Positions 24,093 through 33,719 of a DNA stretch of 56,575 bases are shown in pieces. The stretch lies in assembly GCA_028688275.1 (NCBI GenBank), contig JAQTYN010000020.1, forward strand, positions 1 to 56,575. Reading direction: 5' to 3'. The stretch comes from Gallionella sp. Its GTDB lineage: Bacteria > Pseudomonadota > Gammaproteobacteria > Burkholderiales > Gallionellaceae. The position numbers and the translations under genes are program-made. The first letter of the stretch is position 1; every line of letters begins with the position of its first letter. The notes beneath the pieces were generated by a model. The model made no database searches. It was not told the DNA's origin and saw only the letters and a program-made list of their open reading frames with translations.

Positions 24093-26534
24093 TTACTGCA
24101 TCCAATACCGCCGATGCGCCTGACGATGGCGTTCCAAACTCAGCCCTTGCGCATTCATATTCACCAAAATCGCGCCGTCTTCATCGGAACGCAGCAATTC
24201 TGCACCTGCATCGCTGTAGCGTTGGGTGATTTCGGGGCGGGGGTGTCCGAAGCGATTGCGATAGCCCACGGTAAACACGGCGTATTCAGGCAATACCGCT
24301 GCCACGAATTCATCGCTGGAAGAGCTTTTGCTGCCGTGATGCGGCACGACCAATAAATTCGCCGCCAATTCTGCGCGATGCTGATTGAGCAATCTGGCTT
24401 CCGCCAGCTTTTCAATATCGCCTACCAATAAGATGTGCTGCTGACCGATGCTGATGCGCAACACACAGCTTTGATCGTTGTCGTGGACTTTGTCGGATGG
24501 ACTCGCGTCAGGATGCAGAAAGGTGAAATGTACGCCATCCCAATCCCACGCTTGCCCATCTATACAACGTGTGCCTGTGCGATTAAAGTCAGCTTGCAGC
24601 ACGTCATCTGGCATCGAGCTGCGTATCCAACCGACGGGCATGGCTTGCAACACAGAATCTGCGCCGCCCGTGTGGTCGTTGTCATCGTGACTCAGCACCA
24701 AGGTGTCGAGTTCAGCAATGCCCATCGCACGCAAATTGGGCACAATCACACGATTGCCACTGTCCGCATCCCCGCTAAAGTCCGCGCCTGTATCGTATAG
24801 CAAAGCATGTTGTTGGGTTTGCACCGCCACCGACAAGCCTTGACCCACATCAAAAATCACGATCCGCGCATGACCCGCGTCAGGTGGTTCGGGGGCATTC
24901 AGAAACATCGGCATGAGCCAGATGATCCCCAACCAACGGGCAGGAAAGCCGCGTGGCAGCAAGATCCACACCACGCCTATCATGCCGACCACAATCGTCC
25001 ATGCGGGTGGGGCATGTTGTGTCCACACGGCTTGTGGCAGACTGTTGAGACTATCCAGCCCGACCATGACGATGTCCATGGCGATATGCGCTAACCACAG
25101 CGGCACATCCCACGGTAACGCGGCACCCAGCAACGTCAGCGGGACGACGATGAAACTGACCAAAGGAATGGCGAAGGCGTTGGCAATCGGCGACACGATG
25201 GAAATTTGTTGGAACATCGCCAACAACAAGGGGATTAAACCAATGGTCATCGCCCATTGCACCGTCAGGTATTCACGCAACACTCGATGAAACGTGTTCA
25301 TCCGTCGATTCCAAATGCTATCTGCTTCTTCGTTCGCCAAATCATAGTAAGAAGGAGAAGCTCTGAGCGCATCCCCCTGTTGCAGCCCAGATCGGGAATC
25401 AATGCGATAGGCCGTCACATAGAGAATCAACCCTACCGCACTGAACGACAACCAGAAACCAGGTGATGACACCGCCCACGGGTCTGGAATCAGCACACCC
25501 AACAGCGCGATACTGAGAATTTGCGCCAAGGAAAACTGCCGATTCAACCACAATGCCACCGCAACCGCGCCGACCATATACACCGTGCGCTGCGCGGGTA
25601 CCCCATAACCCGCCAAGAGCGAATAGCTTAGTGCCACTAGTAATGCAACCAATGCAGCTGCCTTTCGTGCGGGGATAAGCAAAGTCAGTCGTGTGCTACG
25701 CCGCCACATCGCATAAGTCAGCGCGAAGGCTAAACTTGCCAGCATGGTGATGTGCAGGCCCGAAATACTCATCAGATGATTCACGCCCGTGCGCGTGAAC
25801 ACCTGCCATTGTGCGGACGGAATTGCGCTTTGTTCGCCAATCGCCAAAGCAATCAACACCCCCGCATAGGGCGCGTTGCCTAAAGTCGTTTGAAATTTTT
25901 CAAGTATGGCGGCTCGCCACGATAGCAAACGGTAGTTCCATCCCGCAGCCAGTGCATCCGCACGAATGTTGAGACCCTTGTTGTAAACATAACCCACCGC
26001 CCGCACTTGGTTTTCCAACGCCCAGCGTTCAAAATCAAAGCCATAAGGATTGCTACTACCGTGCGGACGCTTTAAGCGCACGGTTAATTGCCAACGCTCT
26101 CCTGCCCTAAACGGCGGTAATGGATTATTGGCATCTTGATAAGTAGAGAGGTAAAGATAAGGCGGCACGTGCACATGGGGCGTAATCGTATGTTCGACAT
26201 CGAACATCAATCCTTGGCCACGATCATGCACACGTGGCAAATTTGAGACGACACCCACGATTTCGATTTCTTTACCTTGCCACGCCTCAGGTAAAGACAC
26301 ATTGATCCGCTGCGTCGCCTGCCACGCCGCATGATAAAAACCCAATCCTGTAGAAAACAGCAAGAACAGCAACACAGAAAGTCCGCGCACGAGCGTATGC
26401 GGCATAGACACCTGTTTCAGCCAGAATACCAACGGGAAAGCCAGCAAACTCCACGCCCAAGCAAAATCAGGCAAATCCGCCTGCTGCTGTAAGCACCAGA
26501 TGCCTAAGGTAAAAAATAGGGTGAAAAGTACCAT
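24093..26534 (-). CDS. comEC: DNA internalization protein ComEC/Rec2
   Basis: 813 residues. Several N-terminal membrane helices and a DUF4131 segment (about 1-180) precede the Competence domain (about 215-510; HLMSISGLHITMLASLAFAL; GYGVPAQRTVYMVGAVAVAL). The C-terminal metallo-beta-lactamase domain (about 555-800) has IVIFDVGQGLSVAVQ, the metal motif SHDDNDHTGG and VVPHHGSKSS. The protein forms the inner-membrane channel for single-stranded DNA in natural transformation. A stretch near residues 375-415 (DSRSGLQQGDALRASPSYYD and on to RRMNTFHRV) is longer than the loop I expect there. Other com genes are not in the window, but the minor pilins at 32-35 kb are a different (MSHA) system. Confidence 0.9.
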   Translation of the reverse strand: MVLFTLFFTLGIWCLQQQADLPDFAWAWSLLAFPLVFWLKQVSMPHTLVRGLSVLLFLLFSTGLGFYHAAWQATQRINVSLPEAWQGKEIEIVGVVSNLPRVHDRGQGLMFDVEHTITPHVHVPPYLYLSTYQDANNPLPPFRAGERWQLTVRLKRPHGSSNPYGFDFERWALENQVRAVGYVYNKGLNIRADALAAGWNYRLLSWRAAILEKFQTTLGNAPYAGVLIALAIGEQSAIPSAQWQVFTRTGVNHLMSISGLHITMLASLAFALTYAMWRRSTRLTLLIPARKAAALVALLVALSYSLLAGYGVPAQRTVYMVGAVAVALWLNRQFSLAQILSIALLGVLIPDPWAVSSPGFWLSFSAVGLILYVTAYRIDSRSGLQQGDALRASPSYYDLANEEADSIWNRRMNTFHRVLREYLTVQWAMTIGLIPLLLAMFQQISIVSPIANAFAIPLVSFIVVPLTLLGAALPWDVPLWLAHIAMDIVMVGLDSLNSLPQAVWTQHAPPAWTIVVGMIGVVWILLPRGFPARWLGIIWLMPMFLNAPEPPDAGHARIVIFDVGQGLSVAVQTQQHALLYDTGADFSGDADSGNRVIVPNLRAMGIAELDTLVLSHDDNDHTGGADSVLQAMPVGWIRSSMPDDVLQADFNRTGTRCIDGQAWDWDGVHFTFLHPDASPSDKVHDNDQSCVLRISIGQQHILLVGDIEKLAEARLLNQHRAELAANLLVVPHHGSKSSSSDEFVAAVLPEYAVFTVGYRNRFGHPRPEITQRYSDAGAELLRSDEDGAILVNMNAQGLSLERHRQAHRRYWMQ

Positions 26535-26540
26535 GTTAAA

Positions 26541-26587
26541 GATCCCTCTCCCCCAGCCCCTATACCGTAAACGGGCGAGGGGAGTTA
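26541..26587. repeat. Partial CCCTCTCCC-type GC-rich palindromic repeat
   Basis: CCCTCTCCCCCAGCCCCT, then a short spacer, then CGGGCGAGGGGAGTT. This is a diverged copy of the family found in frame inside purL and cusA, here in its usual intergenic place. It supplies the AGAGGGA ribosome-binding site of comEC on the minus strand. Confidence 0.6.
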
Positions 26588-26598
26588 AGGCGGCATTG

Positions 26599-26724
26599 AT
26601 TAAATCTTCCGTTCGAGGTGAGCTTGTCGAACCATGAATGGAAGATTTAATGAAATCAATTAATTAAATCCGCTCACCCTTCGACCGTTAGACAAGCTCA
26701 CGGCTCAGGGCGAACGGATTTAAT
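26599..26724. repeat. Inverted pair of GAGCTTGTCGAA palindromic units (BIME-like)
   Basis: Unit 1 (26599-26651) has arms ATTAAATCTTCC and GGAAGATTTAAT. Unit 2 (26663-26724) is reversed, with arms ATTAAATCCG and CGGATTTAAT. The pair as a whole is bounded by TTGATTAAATC and GATTTAATCAGCG, so it forms one large inverted repeat. It occupies most of the comEC-moxR gap. Confidence 0.8.
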
Positions 26725-26774
26725 CAGCGTTTCCCTAAGACGAATGACTGTCGGAGCGACCAATAAGTCGCGTG

Positions 26775-27692
26775 TTACGGTATTGCCACCGCTTTCAACA
26801 ATGCTTTGGTCAGGCTTTCCGTGCTTTGTTTTGCCTGATCGCCGACAGGTTGTAAACGATGGCTGACCACGCCAGGCAAAACCGCTTGCACATCTTCAGG
26901 CAAAACCGATTCGCGCCCATGCAATAAAGCCCATGCACGCGCCGCTGAAAGCAACGCTAATCCTGCACGGGGCGACAAACCGTGCACATAATGCGGCGAT
27001 TCGCGGGTGTATTTGAGTATCGCTTGCACATAATCTAACAAGGCTGGCGACACAAAAATTTTTCTCACTTCCAATTGCAACTTCATCAATTGCGCACGGG
27101 TAATTTGCGGCTGCAATTGCGATATCAGCTCACGTCTATCGACACCTGACAACAAGCCGCGCTCCGCCTGAGGGTCGGGATAGCCCATTTGAATACGCAG
27201 TAAAAATCGGTCTAACTGTGATTCTGGCAAGGGAAACGTACCAATTTGATGGGTGGGATTTTGCGTGGCAATCACGAAAAAAGGCACGGGCAGCGGGCGC
27301 GTCGTCCCTTCAATGGTCACTTGCTGCTCTTCCATCGCTTCCAGCAAAGCACTTTGCGCCTTGGGCGTGGCGCGATTCACTTCATCTGCCAACAACATTT
27401 GGGTAAACACGGGCCCAGGATGAAACTTAAAGGTACTGCTTTCGCGCTGATACACCGACACACCCAAAATATCGGCGGGCAATAAGTCGCTGGTAAATTG
27501 CACCCGCTGAAATTCCAAGCCTAGTGTGCGCGCCAAGACATGTGCCAATGTCGTTTTACCTACCCCAGGCAAATCTTCAATCAGCAAATGCCCGCGCGCC
27601 AAGAGACAAGCGAGGGCTAAACGAATTTGTTGGGGTTTACCGAAAATAATGCTCTCGGTTTGGTGTATGACGTTCTGCAAAATGGGATTCAT
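26775..27692 (-). CDS. MoxR-family AAA+ ATPase (orphan)
   Basis: 305 residues. Walker A is LPGVGKTTLAHVLA near 40, Walker B LLADEVNRATPKAQSALLEA near 105, and VIATQNPTHQIGTFPLPESQ (sensor 1 and the MoxR-specific stretch) near 145. The C-terminal lid contains GLSPRAGLALLSAARAWALL. MoxR proteins act as chaperone-like ATPases, typically with VWA-domain and DUF58 proteins encoded next door; none is present here, so its partners must be elsewhere. It is followed after 240 bp of repeats by comEC on the same strand. Confidence 0.88.
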   Translation of the reverse strand: MNPILQNVIHQTESIIFGKPQQIRLALACLLARGHLLIEDLPGVGKTTLAHVLARTLGLEFQRVQFTSDLLPADILGVSVYQRESSTFKFHPGPVFTQMLLADEVNRATPKAQSALLEAMEEQQVTIEGTTRPLPVPFFVIATQNPTHQIGTFPLPESQLDRFLLRIQMGYPDPQAERGLLSGVDRRELISQLQPQITRAQLMKLQLEVRKIFVSPALLDYVQAILKYTRESPHYVHGLSPRAGLALLSAARAWALLHGRESVLPEDVQAVLPGVVSHRLQPVGDQAKQSTESLTKALLKAVAIP

Positions 27693-27794
27693 AGCGATAA
27701 ATAGGAAGAAGGCGCAAAGGACGCGCCACGATACCAGATTTAGGCGGAATGTGTTTATCCCAGAGCAATAATCAGGCGGTACGGGTCACAGAAT

Positions 27795-27823
27795 AACAAA
27801 AGGGAGGTAATCGCCTCCCTTTG
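27795..27823 (-). terminator. Rho-independent terminator downstream of mshQ-like gene
   Basis: On the minus strand it reads AAAGGGAGGCGATTACCTCC then CTTTTGTT, a 9-bp stem followed by T-rich sequence. It probably was the terminator of the msh operon; the 142-bp inverted-repeat element now separates it from the gene. Confidence 0.7.
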
Positions 27824-27836
27824 TGTAATAACCTTA

Positions 27837-27978
27837 GAACCTGTTTACGATCTGTCGCGAGAGATCCTCAGCGGGGCGAAGAAGCAGCGCAGAAACCGCA
27901 GGTTACTTGTGTAAATGAGGATTTCGAGCAGCGCATGAGCCTCGATCACGGCCTCACAGTAAAATCAGAAACAGGTTC
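27837..27978. mobile_element. MITE-like 142-bp element with GAACCTGTTT terminal inverted repeats
   Basis: It begins GAACCTGTTT and ends AAACAGGTTC, a perfect 10-bp terminal inverted repeat. TTA flanks it directly on both sides (27834-27836 and 27979-27981). A 3-bp TNA duplication is typical of the IS1031/ISL2 branches of the IS5 family. The inside has no ORF and contains small palindromes (GATCTGTCGCGAGAGATC). The right TTA is the complement of the mshQ-like stop codon, so the element inserted exactly at the end of that gene. Confidence 0.75.
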
Positions 27979-30900
27979 TTAACGACCTCGTCGTCCACGA
28001 TAAATATAGACCGACTTCCCATCATAAACACCGAAGGTGGCCGTTCCTGCCGTCACTGGCAAATACGCGGGAACAGCATTCGGCACAATATTCACTTTAC
28101 CTACACCCCCTGTTGGCACAGCTAAGCCTATCTGCATCACGCCATTGGACAACAAACCTGATATTGGTGAAAAGGTCGGTATCGTCGTACCCGTCGCCCC
28201 CACTAAATAGGAAGTAGGAAATGGCGATCCCATGATCGGACTGACATTATCGGTTGAACTCGTCACCCAACTGCTCATCGAACTGAAATACTGCGCGGTT
28301 GCCGTCACTGTCAACGGCAACAATTCCGAGCCATAGACATTGTTGAGCATGACTCTACCACTCACAACTTTTAGCCCCCCCTCGACTGAAGTAGCGGGAG
28401 AAGCCCCTCGACGCGATGAAACATTGTCCGCATCCATCGCACGAACATAAATATCGGTTGGCGGAGTCAGCATGGCTGAAAAACCATACGTGGGTGTCAG
28501 CGTGGTTGCGAAACCTGCTACGAAACCCGATGTGATCTGATTGTTTGAGAAAGCCCCCCCCGATGGATTTTGAGTGATACTGCTGCCTAACGCATCCCAA
28601 GCTTGCAAGGTGACGGATTTGGCAAGCCCCGTTGCATCCGCATAGTTGACTGTAATGCCATCATTTCTATTTTTCGCCGTCACATAAACGTTAAACGCCT
28701 GCCCTGAGTACGCCAGTCCACCCGAAGGGCAGATCAAACCCGATGGGCATGTCATCGGCGCAATGACCGCCGTATCGAAATGATCGGGATAGAAACGACC
28801 TACATTATTGCTGATCGTTCCCACTATATCCCCTATCCCTAAGTAGTCACCATCGAGCACACTCGGTGTCAGGGTGATGATCCCCACCTCGTTCCAAGTA
28901 AAAGTACCTGTTGCCACGCCCGATGTGAATGCACCAATAGCACCGTTCATCGCGGGAATCGGCACCATGCTCGCGATCGCATTATTCGGTGTCAGTTTCA
29001 CCCCTTCTGCGACCGTTTCATTTCCGTAATTGGGGGTGGCATTGCCTAACGCACTCGTCGAAGTAACCGTCACACTAAATGGCGCGCCAGCGGGAATAAA
29101 TGTTCCCCCCGCAGCATTGGCAGCAACTGGGTTGTCACCCGCAGTCGGCATAGCCAGTGCGGCTGCACCACAATTAGCCGAATTAGCGGTCGTGCATCGG
29201 ATAGCGGATAACACAAAACTAGCAGGCTTCACAACAAAAGTTGTACTTTGCCCCATCTGCGTGGTCGATGCACTATTGCGCATATACAGATTGACCACGC
29301 CCACATCGTCGTAGTTAAAACTAAACGGCCCAACACTCGGTGTCCCTGCTGGAAAGATTAACGCGCGCGCGGCCGACCAAGCTGTCGGAATTGCACCATT
29401 CCCCGTGCAAAGTGGCAATGTGGTTGTGATCGTCGTGTCATAAAAAGTTGCCTGCACGCCCGCATTACTAATTGGATTGACGCATGACAACGCGAACTGC
29501 ATCGTGACCGTATTGTTCAACTCAATAGGAACATTGGACGAATTCACCGCTGCAATATACACATTACCCAATGGACTGCCCGCTGTTTGCGGCGACCAGT
29601 TAATCGGCGCACATTGCGAGCCAACCCCCACTGCCACGCCACTTAAGGTGCAAGGTTGATTTACGAACATATAGCCAGGTACGATAATGGTGTCGGTTTT
29701 TGTCGCTGTGTTATTCGCCAGCGAAATATCATTCGCTTGCCCGCCCACATAAGCTGAGTTGGTAATCGCACCTGCCGTCGCCGTCGCATCGACCGTAGCA
29801 GTCAGTGTCAAGGCGGTGGATGTGCCCGCCGCCAGCCCACCTGTCTGCGAGCAACTGACCACTTGCCCCGTCGCCCCACATGTCCAACCTGCGCTGCCCC
29901 CTGCGTAGGTCAATCCAGTAGGCAGCGTATCGGTAATGGTGATCGGTCCAGGATCGGCATTGAAACCCAAATTAGAAACCGTCATCAAATAATGGACATA
30001 TTGTCCAGGCGAGAAGGTGCCACTGCTGGTCATACTCAATCCCAGATCAGTCGCACCTACGGTTGCACCAACACATACATCATCCACGTGCCAATAATCT
30101 TGGTCGTATATCCCCGAACCAGATAACATGGAAATACGCAGTTTGAAATTCGCATGTTTAGCGGCTGCGGGCAACGTAAAGCGATTAGTCGTCGGGGTCA
30201 GCGTCGCTGAAAATATCTGTCCCTGTGTCCCCGCGCCAGGAAAAGTGGTGCCAAGCTGCACCCATGCTCCCAAATTATTGAGATACTCAAATTTCAATCC
30301 CTTGGCGACTGTTTCAGGCCAATCACTACCCGTCAAATTGGGAACGGTAGTCGTTGCACCCGTGCCACGTTGAACCCAGAAGGTTATCAAATCATTTCCT
30401 GAATTCGTTGAAAGATCGGTTGTTTTGGTCGCTGCACTGACGGTATTCCAGCGCAAATCCATATTGTGCAAGCCATTGGCGAAAAAGGTTGAACCTATGC
30501 GCACATCTCCCACCCCCAGGACATCCCAGCGCGACAAATCGCCTTCAAAAGTATCGCAGAATGGACCTGAAAACGTCACAGCGGGTACTTCAACCAATAC
30601 TACGTTATCAAAATGCCAATAATCGTAACCGACTACACCTGCGGCTCCCCCATTACCACCACTACCACTGCCATTTGGTTGGGAAAAACGCAGCTTGAAA
30701 CCGCTCCATAACGCATCGCTAGGTAAAATGACAGAAGGGGTAAAAGTCTCCCCAGGCGTGGCATCTGTCGGGAACTGTTCCATCACCGTCCATACATTTG
30801 CACTGTTCAGGTACTGCACTTGAAATTCTTCGCCAGAAGTCGAAGTGTAGGGTGCGAGCACTGCATTGCAACCCGCTTGGTTGTTGCCTGGCCATTCACT

Positions 30901-32310
30901 AAAACAATCTGAACCGCGCCGCAACCAAAAACTCAACTTCGCACCTGTTTTGCCCGCCAAGTTGATGACGGGGCTGGTAACGGTGACGCTAGACCAGCGG
31001 GTATATGCCGCGCGGGTGGCATTGGCACGAGGACTGGCGGGCGTACTATATGGGGGAATATCCGAATCTATCCCCGCGCACCCTGCATTCGTTCCCGCCG
31101 TGCCATTACATGTTGCAGTCAGTGCGGCTCCATTTAATCCTGCAACCGTCCACGCGCCATAATTAGGCGCACTCCCTACTACTGTAGCTGTGTTACTACC
31201 GCCCACAAAGACACTGCGCTCAAAGTCATCACAAAACAACATTCCTGCCGTACACACAGGCACCATTAAAGTATAAGCCTGCCCTGTGAAATCACCATTG
31301 ATCGTCCCTGCGCCGCCCAACGGGATGCCAGTGGCATTGACTATCGTGTCGTTATCAACCAGCTTCAACGTCAAGGTACCAATCGTCCCCGTCCCCGTAT
31401 TGGCGGTCACGGTATAAGTTGTGCCACTACCCGTGACGGAGGAAATACTCGCAGCTGTGACCCCACCTGCCGACATCAAAGCAAAGTCACTTGCATCCAC
31501 ACCCGTCACGGAGGCACTAAAAACCACTGTCCAACTAACGGAAGTATTGGCTGAGCTTGGATTGGTGCTATTGGTATTGATAGACGTAACGGTGGGTGCT
31601 AGCACATAAGTAATCGTCACCTTCCCTGCCGCGCCAGCACCACCGCTGCGGTTTGTTTTATTCGCAGATACAAAGCCACCGCTCCCGCCGCCGCCAGATG
31701 TCACACCTGGTAGTCCATTACCTGAGGCAGTTAATCCAGCCCCGCCATCACCCCCACCTATCGCCGCACCCAGTCCTGCTGAATTTCCTACCGCAGCCCC
31801 CCCATTGCCTGTACTTCCAGCTCCACCGCCCCCTGCACCACCTATAGAAGTATTCCCGCCTGGAGAACCGCTTCCGCCCGCATACACAACAGTACCCACC
31901 CCACCCGCAACCGAACCCGTTCCAGCCCCGCCCCCTAACTCGTAAGAAACTCCAGCTGCCCCACCTTTAGCAACCACCAGCGTGGCAAATGAGGAGTCAG
32001 AGCCTGATGTTCCGCTACCCGTACTCCCTGCGCCACCTCCCCCGACTGTGACGACATAAGCTGTCCCTGGTACAACGGACACTACTTTACTGGCGTACTG
32101 GCCGCCAGCCCCCCCTCCTCCCGTAAAGGTACCATTATTCGTTGTCGCACCACCGCCCGCACCGCCTCCACCCCATGCCTCAACGGTAACAGAAGTAACG
32201 CCAGCGGGAGCTGTCCAGCTTCCCGATGCTAACAAGGTGTCCGTCACGGCTCCCGCAATGCTTGCCTGTAAAACCAGCATGAGCAAAAGTGCTTTAATCG
32301 TATTTTTCAT
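27979..32310 (-). CDS. MshQ-like giant secreted adhesin with glycine-rich domain and DUF6701-type C-terminus
   Basis: 1443 residues. Signal peptide (MKNTIKALLLMLVLQASIAG), then a glycine-rich domain (about 25-235, WTAPAGVTSVTVEAWGGGGA type), an Ig-like segment (about 240-345), two lectin-like modules with DYWHFDNVVLVEV and DYWHVDDVCVG (about 360-750), and a DUF11/conserved repeat (about 755-870, DTLPTGLTYAGG). The long C-terminal region (about 880-1443, FNYDDVGVVNLYMRN) resembles DUF6701 of MshQ. MshQ is the last gene of MSHA pilus operons, which fits its position behind the minor pilins. It probably works at the pilus tip or cell surface. The C-terminus ends YIYRGRRGR at the TAA now formed by the element's TTA target. 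GAGAGG precedes the ATG. Confidence 0.78.
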   Translation of the reverse strand: MKNTIKALLLMLVLQASIAGAVTDTLLASGSWTAPAGVTSVTVEAWGGGGAGGGATTNNGTFTGGGGAGGQYASKVVSVVPGTAYVVTVGGGGAGSTGSGTSGSDSSFATLVVAKGGAAGVSYELGGGAGTGSVAGGVGTVVYAGGSGSPGGNTSIGGAGGGGAGSTGNGGAAVGNSAGLGAAIGGGDGGAGLTASGNGLPGVTSGGGGSGGFVSANKTNRSGGAGAAGKVTITYVLAPTVTSINTNSTNPSSANTSVSWTVVFSASVTGVDASDFALMSAGGVTAASISSVTGSGTTYTVTANTGTGTIGTLTLKLVDNDTIVNATGIPLGGAGTINGDFTGQAYTLMVPVCTAGMLFCDDFERSVFVGGSNTATVVGSAPNYGAWTVAGLNGAALTATCNGTAGTNAGCAGIDSDIPPYSTPASPRANATRAAYTRWSSVTVTSPVINLAGKTGAKLSFWLRRGSDCFSEWPGNNQAGCNAVLAPYTSTSGEEFQVQYLNSANVWTVMEQFPTDATPGETFTPSVILPSDALWSGFKLRFSQPNGSGSGGNGGAAGVVGYDYWHFDNVVLVEVPAVTFSGPFCDTFEGDLSRWDVLGVGDVRIGSTFFANGLHNMDLRWNTVSAATKTTDLSTNSGNDLITFWVQRGTGATTTVPNLTGSDWPETVAKGLKFEYLNNLGAWVQLGTTFPGAGTQGQIFSATLTPTTNRFTLPAAAKHANFKLRISMLSGSGIYDQDYWHVDDVCVGATVGATDLGLSMTSSGTFSPGQYVHYLMTVSNLGFNADPGPITITDTLPTGLTYAGGSAGWTCGATGQVVSCSQTGGLAAGTSTALTLTATVDATATAGAITNSAYVGGQANDISLANNTATKTDTIIVPGYMFVNQPCTLSGVAVGVGSQCAPINWSPQTAGSPLGNVYIAAVNSSNVPIELNNTVTMQFALSCVNPISNAGVQATFYDTTITTTLPLCTGNGAIPTAWSAARALIFPAGTPSVGPFSFNYDDVGVVNLYMRNSASTTQMGQSTTFVVKPASFVLSAIRCTTANSANCGAAALAMPTAGDNPVAANAAGGTFIPAGAPFSVTVTSTSALGNATPNYGNETVAEGVKLTPNNAIASMVPIPAMNGAIGAFTSGVATGTFTWNEVGIITLTPSVLDGDYLGIGDIVGTISNNVGRFYPDHFDTAVIAPMTCPSGLICPSGGLAYSGQAFNVYVTAKNRNDGITVNYADATGLAKSVTLQAWDALGSSITQNPSGGAFSNNQITSGFVAGFATTLTPTYGFSAMLTPPTDIYVRAMDADNVSSRRGASPATSVEGGLKVVSGRVMLNNVYGSELLPLTVTATAQYFSSMSSWVTSSTDNVSPIMGSPFPTSYLVGATGTTIPTFSPISGLLSNGVMQIGLAVPTGGVGKVNIVPNAVPAYLPVTAGTATFGVYDGKSVYIYRGRRGR

Positions 32311-32412
32311 GTTCCTCTCCTGCTTCCATCAATTCAACTTTTGCTTGCTTTCACCTATTGTGATAATAGGCACAGTCTTTAAATCTGACAATTTTAAAAC
32401 GACGCACAACAG

Positions 32413-32847
32413 TCATCTCACCAATTTTGCCGTGGCTATTTGCTCCACATAATTCACATCGCCAGCAACGCCTACTGTTTGCGCGACGGAAGAAATGTTA
32501 TACACCCATATCATTGATGCCCCTTCAACAGCAGATGTCGTTCTGCAATTGACCGTCACGCTAAACGGCGCAAGATTACCGCCCAATGCAGTCGCGGTAT
32601 TTGGTACAAAAGAAGTTGCGCAGAGCGTTGCGATAGGTGAGCTAATAGGACTGTTCGCCACTTGAAAAGCCGCCCATTCCAATCCAGCCAACGCTGCTTG
32701 ATAAGCACGCGCACCCATCACGTCCATGGTCTGACTTTGGTTTTGCGTCGTTGACAATGTGACGGCAAAAACACCGAGTGCGGCGATCACCACCAGCAAA
32801 AAAATGGCCGAAATGAGACTAAAGCCGCGCTGTAAAGTTGATGTCAT
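32413..32847 (-). CDS. mshP: MshP-like type IV pilus minor protein
   Basis: 144 residues with a degenerate prepilin N-terminus (QRGFSLISAIFLLVVIAALG), lacking the usual Glu at +5 as in MshP/PilX-like proteins. A hydrophobic helix is followed by QAALAGLEWAAFQVAN, the MshP/PilX helix continuation. It is the fourth gene of the C-D-O-P-Q series; its ATG overlaps the mshO stop by four bases. A gap of 102 bp, holding a small hairpin CCTATT-GTGAT-AATAGG, separates it from the mshQ-like gene. Confidence 0.75.
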   Translation of the reverse strand: MTSTLQRGFSLISAIFLLVVIAALGVFAVTLSTTQNQSQTMDVMGARAYQAALAGLEWAAFQVANSPISSPIATLCATSFVPNTATALGGNLAPFSVTVNCRTTSAVEGASMIWVYNISSVAQTVGVAGDVNYVEQIATAKLVR

Positions 32848-33719
32848 GGCACGTTACTCACATGAATTTCGTTGTAAAGACTCACGGTTTCGCCCCCGCT
32901 GGTGAGGGTCAGCCGCACCCCCAACAATCCCAGCCGTTGATTTTCAATTGAATAATCGATGACGCAACCGCTCACATGATCCGCCAATCGTGCACTCGCC
33001 CCCACAAATCCAGTTGGCGCAATCTGGTTCGGATTAAAGCCATAGCCCCAATGCCGCACCAGCTTCGCCTGCCCGTTGCCATGGGCATCTAATGTCCCTA
33101 GTGTGCCTTCACACGAATAAGTAACTGCTTGCTGCGTACCATCTACCACATCAAAACGCTGTGAATCGAGTTTCGCAAACGCAGGAAATTGTGTCGCCGT
33201 AAACGATACCGAACTGACGCTTGAAGCACTGACTTCGCGCCGCACGCCAGACGAAGTGATGTCATAAGGTGGGTTACCATCGGACTGCGTACTCCCCACG
33301 ACAATTACATCACTCACGGCGAAGGCAATGGGCGGACCAATGATCTCAACACTACTGTCGGCAAGCGTAAAGTCCAGTATATCCCCTACACCCGTGGCGG
33401 AATCCGCTAACGCGCGATAACGACCACCGTCTTTGGTGGGTAAAAATTCCACGCACGGCGTAGCACCACAACCGAGGACACGCACGCTATTGGGTACCGC
33501 CGTGCTAATGTCGCTGGACAAGCGATAGAGTGCTGTATCCGCAATATCAGTCAGTTCCGCACGACGCGATATATCTTGGTATTGCTGAATAGGGGCTTTG
33601 AGAAACATGGCAACCATGCCGCCGATAATGCCCGTAATAACAATCACCATCACCATCTCGACCAAGGTAAAACCCGATTGAGATGGTGAACCTCTACGCT
33701 TTAACGAATAGCTTGTCAT
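32844..33719 (-). CDS. mshO: MshO-like minor prepilin
   Basis: 291 residues. The prepilin signal is SQSGFTLVEMVMVIVITGII, with cleavage at G and Glu at +5. After the helix, FLKAPIQQYQDISRRAELTD and YRLSSDISTAVPNSVRV match the PilW/MshO family. Two cysteine pairs are visible (CGATPC; later single Cys residues). It overlaps mshD by four bases and mshP by four bases, so the genes are tightly coupled. Probable role: minor pilin in the assembly tip complex. Confidence 0.8.
   Translation of the reverse strand: MTSYSLKRRGSPSQSGFTLVEMVMVIVITGIIGGMVAMFLKAPIQQYQDISRRAELTDIADTALYRLSSDISTAVPNSVRVLGCGATPCVEFLPTKDGGRYRALADSATGVGDILDFTLADSSVEIIGPPIAFAVSDVIVVGSTQSDGNPPYDITSSGVRREVSASSVSSVSFTATQFPAFAKLDSQRFDVVDGTQQAVTYSCEGTLGTLDAHGNGQAKLVRHWGYGFNPNQIAPTGFVGASARLADHVSGCVIDYSIENQRLGLLGVRLTLTSGGETVSLYNEIHVSNVP

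Noticed and set aside
31600..32250. GC-rich low-complexity stretch that could be a separate repeat
   Set aside because: It encodes the glycine-rich domain of the MshQ-like protein with a normal signal peptide before it.
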